Positions 44,849-53,701 of a stretch of DNA of 64,000 nucleotides are shown here, piece after piece (position 1 is the first letter of the stretch; each line of letters begins with the position of its first letter). Both the position numbers and the translations under genes were made by a program. The DNA is from Paenibacillus sp. FSL H8-0548 (GTDB lineage Bacteria > Bacillota > Bacilli > Paenibacillales > Paenibacillaceae): contig NZ_CP152049.1 of assembly GCF_038630985.1 (NCBI RefSeq), forward strand, positions 872,001 to 936,000. Direction: 5' to 3'. The notes beneath the pieces are model-generated. The model made no database searches and was not told the DNA's origin. It was given only the letters and a program-made list of their open reading frames with translations.

Positions 44849-45874
44849 ATGACAGCTATTGATGTGAAGGATTTACGCAAACAATTTCGTGTTCAGAAAA
44901 ACCGTGAAGGCTTATCTGGCGCACTCAAGGATTTGTTTAAACGTGAGTACAATGAGATTACGGCGGTAAAAGATATTTCGTTTCAAATTCCGCAGGGCGA
45001 AATTTGCGGCTATATTGGAGAAAATGGAGCCGGCAAATCAACAACGATTAAAATGCTTACAGGTATTTTGGTGCCTACAGCAGGTGAGCTTAAAGTAAAC
45101 GGGTATGTGCCTTTTAAGGATCGAGAGAAGTTCGTAAGCGGCATTGGTGTCGTGTTTGGCCAACGCTCGCAGCTGTGGTGGGATATCGGTGTAATTGAAT
45201 CGTTTCAGCTGCTGCGAAAGGTATACCGCGTTTCTGAGTCGGATTTCCGCAAACGTTTGGATGAGCTGGTTGAGCGTCTGCAGCTTGGCGATTTGCTCAA
45301 TCGTCCAGTTCGGAAGCTAAGCCTTGGACAGCGGATGCGCTGCGAACTTGTCGCTTCACTGCTTCACAACCCATCCATTCTGTTTCTTGATGAGCCGACG
45401 ATCGGTCTTGATATTATCGTGAAGACGGAAATTCGTGATTTCCTTATGCAAATGAACAAAGAGCAGGGGACGACAATTTTGCTGACAACACATGATTTGC
45501 AAGATATTGAAGCGCTATGCTCACGCGTCATTATGCTCGATGATGGTCGAATTATTTATGATGGCGGACTGGATGAGCTTAAAAACCGTTGGAGCAAGGG
45601 CCGCGAAATACAATTCCAGTTCGCAGGAAATACGCAGCTTGCGAAGCTTAAGCAGCTTACGGAGAATTTGGATGTAACTTGGACGATGGATAATGAGATC
45701 ACCGCAAAAATGTGGCTGCCGCACAGCGTTAACGTTTCAGATGCGCTGGCTTCAGTAGTAGGCGGCGTTGAAATACGCGATATTAAAATAATAGAAACAA
45801 ATACCGATGATATCGTTCGCAGCATCTATTCCGCGGGCTCTGCTACCGCTCCAAAGGCAACGACAGTATCATGA
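44849..45874 (+). CDS. ABC-2 type exporter ATPase (COG4586-like)
   Basis: The 341-residue ATPase has Walker A GENGAGKSTT, the signature LSLGQRMRCE and Walker B ILFLDEPTIGLD with H-loop TTHDLQD. The C-terminal ~90 residues (ELKNRWSKGREIQFQF) are typical of exporters with ABC-2 permeases. It overlaps the next permease by four bases, and a second permease follows, giving the conserved three-gene set of an uncharacterised ABC-2 exporter. Substrate unknown. Confidence 0.93.
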   Translation: MTAIDVKDLRKQFRVQKNREGLSGALKDLFKREYNEITAVKDISFQIPQGEICGYIGENGAGKSTTIKMLTGILVPTAGELKVNGYVPFKDREKFVSGIGVVFGQRSQLWWDIGVIESFQLLRKVYRVSESDFRKRLDELVERLQLGDLLNRPVRKLSLGQRMRCELVASLLHNPSILFLDEPTIGLDIIVKTEIRDFLMQMNKEQGTTILLTTHDLQDIEALCSRVIMLDDGRIIYDGGLDELKNRWSKGREIQFQFAGNTQLAKLKQLTENLDVTWTMDNEITAKMWLPHSVNVSDALASVVGGVEIRDIKIIETNTDDIVRSIYSAGSATAPKATTVS

Positions 45875-46665
45875 TGAGCGCTTATATCGATTTTATACGA
45901 ATTAGGTTTATTACGATGCTTGCATACCGGGTTAATTATTATAGCGGGATTATTATTTATGCCATTAATATTGGTGCCTATTACTTTCTGTGGCAGGCGA
46001 TTTACGGCAACCAGGAAACGCTGGCTGGTTTTACCGTCAACCAGATGACGACATATATCGCTGTATCTTGGATGGCCCGGGCGTTTTATTTCAACAACCT
46101 TGACCGAGAAATCGCGAACGAAATTCGAGATGGCAGCGTATCGGTTCAGCTTATAAGGCCATATTCTTATTTGCTTGTGAAGATGATGCAGGGCTTTGGC
46201 GAGGGCTTATTCCGGATGCTGCTGTTTATGGTGCCTGGCATGATTATCGTGTGCTTAATCTTTCCGGTGACGCTCCCGACAGATCCGCAAACCTGGCTTA
46301 TTTATATGGTGATGCTTTTCTTTAGCTTTCTCATTAACTCACAAATCAATATTTTGACCGGCTTGTTCGCCTTTTTCGTTGAGAATAACGAAGGCATGAT
46401 GCGAATGAAACGAGTACTGGTTGACTTGTTCTCAGGCGTGGTCGTGCCTATCGCTTTCATGCCAGGCTGGCTCGCTGGTATTATGCAGTGGCTGCCGTTT
46501 CAGGCCATTACTTATTTGCCTAGCTCCGTATTTACCGGTCGTACGCCGACAAGTGAGGTACTGAATGTTTTTGGCATACAGGTGCTATGGTTTGTGGGCT
46601 TATTAATACCGATCTGGCTAACGTGGCGTTCTGCTCGTAAGCGGTTGTTCGTGCAAGGGGGTTGA
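45871..46665 (+). CDS. ABC-2 family permease (COG4587/DUF990-like)
   Basis: The 264-residue protein has about six membrane segments, starting near residue 12 (FITMLAYRVNYYSGIIIYAINI), and the ABC-2 motif REIANEIRDGSVSVQLIRPYSY. It forms the first membrane subunit of the exporter coded by the preceding ATPase. ATG at 45871 overlaps the ATPase stop. Confidence 0.9.
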   Translation: MMSAYIDFIRIRFITMLAYRVNYYSGIIIYAINIGAYYFLWQAIYGNQETLAGFTVNQMTTYIAVSWMARAFYFNNLDREIANEIRDGSVSVQLIRPYSYLLVKMMQGFGEGLFRMLLFMVPGMIIVCLIFPVTLPTDPQTWLIYMVMLFFSFLINSQINILTGLFAFFVENNEGMMRMKRVLVDLFSGVVVPIAFMPGWLAGIMQWLPFQAITYLPSSVFTGRTPTSEVLNVFGIQVLWFVGLLIPIWLTWRSARKRLFVQGG

Positions 46666-46670
46666 TCAAA

Positions 46671-47462
46671 ATGAGATACGCATCACTGTTCTGGGAATAT
46701 CTTAAAAATTACGCAAAAACCAGATTGACGTACCGTACGGATTTCTGGATTGAGGTGCTCTCTGATTTATTGTTTCAAGGGATGAACCTTATCTTTATAT
46801 TAATTGTGTTCCAGCATACGCCTTCGCTCGGCGGCTGGTCGGAGGCAGAGGTTGTATTTGTTTATGGCTTCTTTATGGTTCCGTATGGCGTATTCAGCAC
46901 TTTCTTCAGCATTTGGAATTTCAGTGAGCGTTATATTGTAAAAGGTGAAATGGATCGTGTCCTGACACGACCTGCTCATAGCCTGTATCAGGTGCTGCTC
47001 GAAAATGTAGACCCGCCTTCCTTGATCGGCTCCTTCGTCGGCGCCATCATTATGGTGCTGTGCTGGACACAGCTCGGTTTGCCATTTGAAGTGCTCGACC
47101 TCTTTATAATGCTTCTACTTGTGCTGGGATCGGTGCTTATCTATGCGGGGCTTTATACGGCTCTTAGTGCGATTTCGTTTTATTCCGATGCGCCAACGGG
47201 CATTGTGCCGTTGATGTATAATATTCAAAACTACGGCCGCTATCCTGTAAACATTTATAATAAAATGATACGGTTCGTCCTGACATGGGTGCTGCCATTC
47301 GCATTCGTCGGCGTCATTCCGGCTTCTTATTTTCTGGAGAAGAAAACGGATGATCTCTCACAGCTGGCGTTATTTACGCCTGTCATGGGAGTGATTGTTT
47401 TCACATTGGGACTATGTTTATGGAATCACGGTGTGAAGCGATATCGCGGTGCCGGCTCGTAG
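46671..47462 (+). CDS. ABC-2 family permease (COG3694/DUF990-like)
   Basis: The 263-residue protein has about six membrane segments and a related motif, ERYIVKGEMDRVLTRPAHSLYQVL. It is the second permease of the exporter. A TTG at 46662 is possible, but AAGGGGG is at 9 bases from the ATG at 46671. Confidence 0.88.
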   Translation: MRYASLFWEYLKNYAKTRLTYRTDFWIEVLSDLLFQGMNLIFILIVFQHTPSLGGWSEAEVVFVYGFFMVPYGVFSTFFSIWNFSERYIVKGEMDRVLTRPAHSLYQVLLENVDPPSLIGSFVGAIIMVLCWTQLGLPFEVLDLFIMLLLVLGSVLIYAGLYTALSAISFYSDAPTGIVPLMYNIQNYGRYPVNIYNKMIRFVLTWVLPFAFVGVIPASYFLEKKTDDLSQLALFTPVMGVIVFTLGLCLWNHGVKRYRGAGS

Positions 47463-47534
47463 TTGATTTGAAGCAAGCGCGAGAGCGAGAGATACAAAGC
47501 AGCAAGTATGAATAGTTTTTTTGGAGGACTAGAG

Positions 47535-48002
47535 ATGACACAGCTTCAAGTAGGAGATCAGGCGCCAGATTTTCAATTGATGGCGTCTAATGGAGAGATG
47601 GTTTCATTAAGTGATTATCGCGGCAAAAATGTGGTGCTGTATTTTTATCCTAAGAATATGACGACAGCTTGCATTCAAGAGTCCTGCGACTTTCGGGATG
47701 CGAACAAGGAGATGCTGCAACATAACACTGTTATTTTGGGCATCAGCCTCGATACGATCAAATCACATCAAAATTTTATCGCGAAGAAGGAGCTGCCCTT
47801 TCTATTGTTGGCCGATACGGAGCATGCCGTGTGTGAGCTGTATGGCGTCTGGCAGCTAAAGAAGCTATACGGCAGAGAGTATATGGGACTTGTTCGATCA
47901 ACATTTTTAATTGACACTGCCGGCAAACTGGTTCAAGAATGGCGCAAGGTGCGAGTAAAGGATCATGCGCAGCAGGTGCTTAATGTGGTGCAGCAGCTTT
48001 AA
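47535..48002 (+). CDS. bcp: Thioredoxin-dependent peroxiredoxin (Bcp type)
   Basis: The 155-residue thiol peroxidase of the AhpC/TSA superfamily has the peroxidatic Cys46 in MTTACIQESCDFRD and a nearby Cys51 as resolving partner, as in BCP. APDFQLMASNG and NVVLYFYPKNMTT are family-typical. It reduces peroxides with thioredoxin, and trxB is in the same window. The usual GCT near the active Cys is ACI here. The start ATG 47535 follows TTGGAGGA. Confidence 0.92.
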   Translation: MTQLQVGDQAPDFQLMASNGEMVSLSDYRGKNVVLYFYPKNMTTACIQESCDFRDANKEMLQHNTVILGISLDTIKSHQNFIAKKELPFLLLADTEHAVCELYGVWQLKKLYGREYMGLVRSTFLIDTAGKLVQEWRKVRVKDHAQQVLNVVQQL

Positions 48003-48021
48003 GCCAATTTAATAGTTTACG

Positions 48022-48065
48022 AAAAAGAATCCCGCTAACAGCTGTTGGCGGGATTCTTTTTTGTG
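48022..48065 (+). terminator. Terminator of bcp
   Basis: AAAAAGAATCCCGC pairs with GCGGGATTCTTTTTT. Confidence 0.88.
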
Positions 48066-48095
48066 ATTTTATTGCCGCTTATTGCCGTCGCACAC

Positions 48096-49775
48096 ACGCC
48101 GAAGGGGCTCAATAAGCCCCTATGTGTTCTTATGAGCAGCAAATCCAGGTTACTTTGACGAGATAAGCACGCATATGTGCTTATCGTGATATTTCGAGGT
48201 TGCTCACACGCCGAATGGGCTGAATAAGCACCTATGTGTTCTTATGAGCAGTAAATCAAGGTTACTTTGACGCGATAAGCACGCATGCGTGCTTCTGGTG
48301 ATATTTCGAGGTCACTCAAACGCCGAATGGGCTCAATAAGCACCTATGTGTTCTTATGAGCAGTAAATCCAGGTTACTTTGACGCGATAAGCCCACATGC
48401 GTGCTTATCGTGATATTTCGGGGTCTCTCACACGCCGAATGGGCTCAATAAGTCCCTATGTGTTCTTATGAGCAGCAAATTCAGGTTGCTATGATGCGAT
48501 AAGCACGCATGCGTGCTTATGGTGGTTTTTCCACGCGGCTCACACGCCGAATGGGCTCAATAAGCACCTATGTGTGCTTATGAACAGCAAATTCGAGTTA
48601 CTTTGACGCGATAAGCACGCATGCGTGCTTATCGTGATATTTCGAGGTTGCACAAACGCCGAATGTGCTCAATAAGCCCCTATGCGTTCTTATGAACAGC
48701 AAATTCGAGTTACTTTGACGCGATAAGAACGCATGCGTGCTTATCGTGATATTTCGGGGTCTCTCACACGCCGAATGGGCTCAATAAGCCCCTATGTGTT
48801 CTTATGAGCAGCAAATTCAGGTTGCTATGATGCGATAAGCACGCATGCGTGCTTATGGTGGTTTTTCCACGCGGCTCACACGCCGAATGGGCTCAATAAG
48901 CACCTATGTGTGCTTATGAACAGCAAATTCGAGTTACTTTGACGCGATAAGCACGCATGCGTGCTTATCGTGATATTTCGAGGTTGCACAAACGCCGAAT
49001 GTGCTCAATAAGCCCCTATGCGTTCTTATGAACAGCAAATTCGAGTTACTTTGACGCGATAAGAACGCATGCGTGCTTATCGTGATATTTCGGGGTCTCT
49101 CACACGCCGAATGGGCTCAATAAGCCCCTATGTGTTCTTATGAACAGCAAATTCGAGTTACTTTGACGCGATAAGCACGCATGCGTGCTTATCGTGATAT
49201 TTCGGGGTCTCTCACACGCCGAATGGGCTCAATAAGCCCCTATGTGTTCTTATGAACAGCAAATTCGAGTTACTTTGACGCGATAAGCACGCATGCGTGC
49301 TTATCGTGATATTTCGGGGTCTCTCACACGCCGAATGGGCTCAATAAGCCCCTATGTGTGCTTATGAGCAGCTAATTCAGGTTACTTTGACGCGATAAGC
49401 CCGCATGCGTGCTTATGGTGATTTTTCGAGGTCTCTCATACGCCGAATGGGCTCAATAAGCCCCTATGTGTGCTTATGAACAGCAAATTCGAGTTACTTT
49501 GACGCCATAAGCCCGCATGCGTGCTTATGGTGATATTTCGAGGTTGCACAAACGCCGAAGGGGCTCAATAAGCCCCTATGTGTTCTTATGAGCAGCTAAT
49601 TCAGGTTACTTTGACGCGATAGACCGCATGCGTGCTTATGGTGATGTTTCGAGGTCTCTCATACGCAGAAGGGGCTCAATAAGCCCCTATGTGTTCTTAT
49701 GAGCAGCAAATCCAGGTTACTTTGACGGAATAAGCACGCATGCGTGCTTATGGTGATGTTTCGAGGTCGCTCACT
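48096..49775. repeat. Satellite array: fifteen 112-bp units, each with two hairpin dyads
   Basis: ACGCCGAA (ACGCAGAA in the last unit) starts a unit at 48096, 48208, 48320, 48432, 48543, 48656, 48768, 48880, 48992, 49104, 49216, 49328, 49440, 49552 and 49663, so the period is 112 bp with rare single-base changes. Each unit holds two dyads built from half-sites ATAAGCAC and GTGCTTAT. The first has CTATGT between them in its best copy and often a mutated half-site. The second has GCATGC between them and is a perfect 22-bp palindrome in most units. Dyad centres are spaced 51 and 61 bp alternately. No credible ORF spans the array. It lies between the bcp terminator and the RND pump gene. Confidence 0.95.
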
Positions 49776-49803
49776 CGTCTGTGAAGCTGTCTTCTTGTCT
49801 AAG

Positions 49804-49822
49804 GTCGTATAGGCTATACGAC
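49804..49822. promoter_or_regulatory. Palindrome upstream of the RND pump gene
   Basis: GTCGTATA-GGC-TATACGAC, perfect 8-bp arms about 140 bp before the pump start. It could be an operator (TetR/MarR type) or a hairpin in the leader. No regulator gene is nearby. Confidence 0.45.
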
Positions 49823-49961
49823 TTAAGTCTAGCTTTAACTACAGGCTGCAGACCATTATGCGGAGCTCCTTTAGCCATTACAATAAAACTCGTAGGTTAA
49901 TTAATGGAAAAAATAAACAAGTAAACCATTTAAATTGGAATAGGAAATGGAGAGAACAAAA

Positions 49962-52900
49962 ATGAAATTTTTTACGAGCTTTTCACTGCGAAATCCGGTC
50001 GCGATTATTTTGTTAGTCATTTTGATCGCAGCAAGCGGTGTGTATGCGACGTTGGGCTTTAAGCAGGAGCAGCAGCCGGAGATTGCATTTCCAGGCATTA
50101 TGGTTGCAGCGGTATATCCAGGTGCGGCGCCAAATGAAGTGATGAATCAGGTTACAATGCCGCTTGAGAAGGTATTGCGCAATTTGGAAGGTGTCAAAAG
50201 CATTACGTCCCAATCCGCTAACAGCGTATCGATGCTGCAGCTGGAATTCAGCTACAGCGATGATATGAAGAAGAAGCAAGCGGAGGTTACTCAGGCAATT
50301 GGAGAAGCGTCCCTGCCGGAGAGTGTTGCAAAGCCGGAGGTTCAATATTTCTCAACGACTAATCAGCCTATTATGTACACGAGCGTAGCTGCAGAAGAGG
50401 GAGTGACCGAGGAGCAATTAACGGCCATCGTCCAAAATTCGCTGCTTACAGATTTACAAGCAATAGAAGGTGTAAGCGATGTTCGAGTTACCGGCCTGAA
50501 GGATACAGGTGTATACATACAGCTTGATGCACAAAAGATGGCCGATAAAGGCATCACATACGATCAGATTTTGGCAGGGCTGCAAGCCAATAATTTAAGT
50601 GTGCCGCTGGGCGAGGCAACGATCAACTCGACGAAGCTGCCGGTGTTCGTTCAAGGTGATCTTCGTTCGATTGAGCAGCTAAAAGCATGGAGCCTGACGC
50701 CAGCCGGAGATGTGAAATTGACCGACATTGCCGAGATTTCACAGGGGAAGGCGCTTAGTGTCATTAATCGAACCAATGGGAGAGCAAGCGTATCGTTGGA
50801 CATTGTGAAGTCAAGCGATGCGAATACGGTAGAAGTATCTGACAAGGTGCAGCAAGTATTTAAGGATGCCGAGAAGGATGGGCAAATTAAATCACTCATC
50901 ATGTATAACCGTGCGACGGACGTGAAGGAATCAGTAAATACTCTTGCACGAGAAGGTGCGCTTGGCGCCTTGTTCGCCTCGATTCTGATTTTGTTCTTCC
51001 TGCGGAACTTCCGGGCTACGCTCATAGCTATCGTATCGATTCCGCTCTCGATGCTGATCGCGATGATTTGCTTGAAATATTTTACGGATGTGACGTTGAA
51101 TATTATGACGCTTGGCGGCTTGGCCGTTGCAACAGGGCGAGTCGTGGATGACAGTATTGTCGTTATTGAAAATATTGTGCGAAGGATGAGAGGCGAGAAA
51201 ATAACGAAGGATTTGATTCTTTCGGCAACGGCTGAGGTAGGGAGAGCGATTACCTCCTCCACCATCACGACGGTAGCTGTTTTTGCACCGCTCGGCTTGC
51301 TTCAAGGGATGATCGGAGGCTATTTCCGTCCGTTCGCTTGGACCGTTGGATTTGCACTGCTGTCCTCGCTGCTTGTTGCGCTTACGGTAGTGCCGCTCAT
51401 GGCATGGGCACTGATGAGAAATGCAAAGCTTACAGAGCCTAAGGAATCTTCCATGAGCCGCGGCTATAAGCGGGTGCTGCAATGGTCGCTGGGGCACAAA
51501 ACGATCGTACTGGTCGTATCGTTTCTGTTATTTTTCGGAAGTCTTGTACCGATCATTGCGGGCAAGGTTGACGTTATTTTACTCCCGGAGTCTGAATATA
51601 AATATATGTTCGCCACGCTGGAAATGCCCAAAGGAACTAGCTTGGATACGCTAGAAGTAGAAGCCGATCGTCTGGATGCGATCATTCGGGAGCATAAGGA
51701 TGTTGAGAATACGAATGTTACGATAGGCGGCGTCTTCGGAGGCGGCATGGAAGCAACGAATAAAGTAGATTGGTTTATTGGCTTTAATGCAGAAGCAGAT
51801 ATGGATGCCTTCATTGACGAAATAGGAGCAGAGGCAGCTGTGCCTGCGGACAGTGAGTTTAGCTTGATCAAAGATGAAATGGGTGGCGGCGGCAGCATTG
51901 CGATAACGGTAACCGGCTCTACAACGGAAGCGGTTCGCAGTGCAACGGAGCAAATTACAACAGCTGTTCGTGAGCTGAAAGGAACGGATAACGTAAGCAA
52001 CAATTTGCAGGATGGAACAAAAGGAATCGCGATCGAGGTTCGCCAGCAGGATGCGAATAAGTATGGACTGTCAGCTGCGCAGGCTTCCTTCATGCTGCGG
52101 CCGTTTTTGACAGAAATGAAGGTGGGTCTGATTGGAGACGGCTCGAATGCAAGTGAGCTTTACTTAGCTTTAAGCGGTATATCTGTAGCCTCAACGAGTG
52201 ATATTGGCAATTTGAAGCTTCAATCACCGCTTGGCGAGGCTATTCTGGTGAAGGATATTGCCGACGTCAAGGAGGTGCAGCTTCCTAATACGCTTCAATA
52301 TAAGAATGGAGTGGAATATGCTACCGTCTCAGCTCTAATTACAGATAAAAGCATTAGCAAGGTAAATCAAGCTTTAGAGAAGTCGCTTAAGGAGCTTGTA
52401 TTGCCGGCAGGTGTGAGCTACTCGCTTGGCGGCAGCGATGAGGACGTTCAAACGATGATGCAGGATATGTTGATGGCGATGCTTGTTGCCGTAGGGATGG
52501 TTTACATCGTAATGGTTATTGCATTCAGAGAAGGAAGAGCACCGCTCGCCGTCTTGTTCTCCTTGCCATTTGCTTTGATTGGCGGCTTAGTAGGGACGAT
52601 GGCAGTGGGCGAGCCGATTTCGGTTTCGAGTATGATTGGCTTCCTAATGCTGATCGGAATCGTTGTGACGAATGCGATCGTGCTGATCGAGCGAGTCCAG
52701 CAGCAAATTGAGCATGGGATGACGATTCGCGAGGCGCTTATTGAAGCGGGAGGAACGAGACTGCGTCCGATTCTTATGACTGCGATTGCTACCATTTGCG
52801 CACTTATGCCGCTGGCGATTGGTTTAGGCGGCGGTAGTGTGATTTCAAGCGGGCTTGCGGTCGTCGTTATTGGCGGCTTGGCCAGCTCAACACTGCTTAC

Positions 52901-52997
52901 CTTAGTTGTTGTGCCGGTCATGTATGAGCTGCTCTATTTCAAGCGTGCGAAGCAGCAGCGACTTAGCGGTGGCAGCAGCTTGGATGCTGCAGCTTAG
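49962..52997 (+). CDS. RND-family efflux pump (SwrC/AcrB-like)
   Basis: The 1,011-residue protein has the RND layout: TM1 (NPVAIILLVILIAASGVYATLG), a large outer loop, TM2-6, a second outer loop, and TM8-12. Visible are FPGIMVAAVYPGAAPNEV, GGLAVATGRVVDDSIVVIENIVRR with the two acidic proton-relay residues, and the C-terminal half GEPISVSSMIGFLMLIGIVVTNAIVLIERVQQQ. It resembles SwrC (YerP) of Bacillus subtilis, linked to surfactin tolerance and swarming. No adaptor (HlyD) or outer-membrane partner is beside it, as in SwrC. Start 49962 follows GGAGAG at 7 bases. Confidence 0.93.
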   Translation: MKFFTSFSLRNPVAIILLVILIAASGVYATLGFKQEQQPEIAFPGIMVAAVYPGAAPNEVMNQVTMPLEKVLRNLEGVKSITSQSANSVSMLQLEFSYSDDMKKKQAEVTQAIGEASLPESVAKPEVQYFSTTNQPIMYTSVAAEEGVTEEQLTAIVQNSLLTDLQAIEGVSDVRVTGLKDTGVYIQLDAQKMADKGITYDQILAGLQANNLSVPLGEATINSTKLPVFVQGDLRSIEQLKAWSLTPAGDVKLTDIAEISQGKALSVINRTNGRASVSLDIVKSSDANTVEVSDKVQQVFKDAEKDGQIKSLIMYNRATDVKESVNTLAREGALGALFASILILFFLRNFRATLIAIVSIPLSMLIAMICLKYFTDVTLNIMTLGGLAVATGRVVDDSIVVIENIVRRMRGEKITKDLILSATAEVGRAITSSTITTVAVFAPLGLLQGMIGGYFRPFAWTVGFALLSSLLVALTVVPLMAWALMRNAKLTEPKESSMSRGYKRVLQWSLGHKTIVLVVSFLLFFGSLVPIIAGKVDVILLPESEYKYMFATLEMPKGTSLDTLEVEADRLDAIIREHKDVENTNVTIGGVFGGGMEATNKVDWFIGFNAEADMDAFIDEIGAEAAVPADSEFSLIKDEMGGGGSIAITVTGSTTEAVRSATEQITTAVRELKGTDNVSNNLQDGTKGIAIEVRQQDANKYGLSAAQASFMLRPFLTEMKVGLIGDGSNASELYLALSGISVASTSDIGNLKLQSPLGEAILVKDIADVKEVQLPNTLQYKNGVEYATVSALITDKSISKVNQALEKSLKELVLPAGVSYSLGGSDEDVQTMMQDMLMAMLVAVGMVYIVMVIAFREGRAPLAVLFSLPFALIGGLVGTMAVGEPISVSSMIGFLMLIGIVVTNAIVLIERVQQQIEHGMTIREALIEAGGTRLRPILMTAIATICALMPLAIGLGGGSVISSGLAVVVIGGLASSTLLTLVVVPVMYELLYFKRAKQQRLSGGSSLDAAA

Positions 52998-53093
52998 CAA
53001 ACGAATGGCAGCGAAATATTTGCTAGCGTAAATCTGATTTACATGCAACATTATTGGATAAGAATAAGTCCATTCTGTGAAGGGGGTGGAGGT

Positions 53094-53531
53094 TTGAAAA
53101 CAATAATGAGCATGATGTTCGTTTTTTTAATCGGATTTACGCTTGTGATTACGCCGACTTATGCGGATTGGGCAAAGTCATTTGTTGTATTTAATGGGAA
53201 CAGCTATAGCGTTACAGATACAGAGGTTGAACAAGATAGAGTAGGCTCGCAAATAGGCAAGGTTACCAAATATTCAGATGAGGAAGGCACCTATCGGGGA
53301 AATTTCTCGAATTATTTTCCGAAGGGGACGACTTACTACCAAATAAAAGATTTGGAAGCGGCTAAGGCCATCGCTGTAAAAAACAGTGATGGCAAGTTTA
53401 TCAGAGTGGATTACGATGGAAAGTATCCAGGTGAAATCATTAGATGGAAACCGATTTTGGCTTACATGTTCGGAAGCTTCTTATTGATTATAGTTTTTTT
53501 ATTATTGCAAAATAATTTGAAGAGAAAATAA
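53094..53531 (+). CDS. Secreted or membrane protein with signal peptide and C-terminal helix, unrecognised
   Basis: The 145-residue protein begins (TTG at 53094) with a signal peptide (FVFLIGFTLVITPTYA, cleavage near TYA-DWA), an external beta-rich domain (FVVFNGNSYSVTDTEVEQDRVG, YSDEEGTYRGNFSNYFPKGTTYYQI) and a C-terminal membrane helix (MFGSFLLIIVFLLL). GGGGGTG precedes the TTG; the ATG at 53106 is a weaker option. It follows the RND gene but after a gap with no clear link. No family recognised. Confidence 0.7.
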   Translation: MKTIMSMMFVFLIGFTLVITPTYADWAKSFVVFNGNSYSVTDTEVEQDRVGSQIGKVTKYSDEEGTYRGNFSNYFPKGTTYYQIKDLEAAKAIAVKNSDGKFIRVDYDGKYPGEIIRWKPILAYMFGSFLLIIVFLLLQNNLKRK

Positions 53532-53701
53532 GGGGAAAGCAGCTTGATGCTCATATGAGGACGGGCTGCTTTTGCTCTTTTAACTGAGCTGTGCTGGGAT
53601 TGGTTGAGGAATAAATGTTAAATTATTGAAACTTTTCCATCATAAAAAACGTTGTTGAAGTTAGAATTACAGTTGAATGGACGATGGAGGAGGTACTGTA
53701 A
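53532..53701. other. Short gap with weak terminator-like hairpin
   Basis: AAAGCAGC near 53536 pairs with GCTGCTTTT near 53567; the stem is short. The gene at 53702 has GGAGGAGGT just upstream. Confidence 0.45.

Noticed and set aside
48096..49775. CRISPR array
   Set aside because: The whole 112-bp unit is repeated and there are no unique spacers or cas genes; period and dyads differ from CRISPR.
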